Shown here: piece by piece, positions 63,993-64,000 of the stretch
Position numbering within the stretch: the first letter of the stretch is position 1
Layout: each line of letters begins with the position of its first letter
Assembly: GCA_963791805.1 (NCBI GenBank)
Contig: CAWBTU010000006.1
Location: 186,001 to 250,000, forward strand
From: JACMJL01 sp963791805
Lineage (GTDB): Bacteria; Bacillota; Clostridia; Clostridiales; Clostridiaceae
Length of the DNA: 64,000 bases
Direction of reading: 5' to 3'
Program-made: the position numbers and the translations under genes
The notes under the pieces: generated by a model
Databases searched by the model: none
Told to the model about the DNA's origin: nothing
Seen by the model: the letters and a program-made list of their open reading frames with translations, nothing else

Positions 63993-64000
63993 AGAAAGAA

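Overview
The window reads as a chromosomal stretch of a spore-forming, motile, anaerobic Firmicute, most likely a Clostridium. The base composition is strongly AT-rich, ribosome binding sites are strong GGAGG types, and there is a Spo0A, a CheC/CheD/CheY set, two methyl-accepting chemotaxis proteins, low-potential iron-sulfur proteins and 2-hydroxyacyl-CoA dehydratase-type enzymes. The species cannot be fixed from sequence reading alone.

Layout. 0-7 kb: tail of a sensor kinase, a ferritin-like protein, a membrane 4Fe-4S protein, then a persulfide/sulfane-sulfur operon (rhodanese, ArsR repressor, a four-domain CoA-disulfide reductase fusion, thioredoxin) behind a 30-bp palindromic operator. 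7.2-8.6 kb: an IS256-family element with a visible 8-bp target duplication. 8.7-15 kb: zinc-type ABC binding protein, YraQ-type permease with His-rich loop and its partner, a broken rhodanese beside a CsoR/CstR-like operator, a ROK regulator, lgt and a TauE/SafE permease. 15.4-26 kb: an accessory zone with an IS91-type element, a DDE insertion sequence with clear ends, and phage, TfoX, peptidase and AlbA/ATPase-type relics.

26-43 kb is the most interesting part. Two operons encode pairs of 2-hydroxyacyl-CoA dehydratase-like subunits, one with its activator ATPase, each ending in a tiny one-helix membrane protein. Between them lie two membrane-tethered Cys-rich ferredoxins, a large ferredoxin/FAD oxidoreductase, a HypA-like metallochaperone, a DUF92 membrane protein, an amidohydrolase and two GntR/FadR regulators. 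Six promoters, arranged as three divergent pairs, all have a -35/-10 pair with exactly 17-bp spacing and a TGATTAATCA (once TGGTTAATCA) palindrome 4-8 bp downstream of the -10. This looks like one co-regulated electron-transfer/dehydration system. No CoA ligase, CoA-transferase or acyl-CoA dehydrogenase is present, so the substrate is unknown. Part of it is an inverted duplication (about 30.2-31.7 against 35.9-37.4 kb) with one copy decaying.

43-54 kb: more AlbA/ATPase relics, a three-copy repeat that in two places abuts a tRNA 3'-end remnant (likely integration scars), chemoreceptors, and a two-component system with an alpha/beta hydrolase. 54-64 kb: signalling genes (MCP, PAS kinase, HDOD response regulator, TetR, cheD-cheC-cheY, spo0A, TetR).

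Six genes (near 10.1, 11.85, 12.76, 23.1, 44.8 and 59.5 kb) are each broken by an apparent loss of one base, five of them in a homopolymer. This pattern suggests sequencing undercalls, so these genes may be intact in the real organism.
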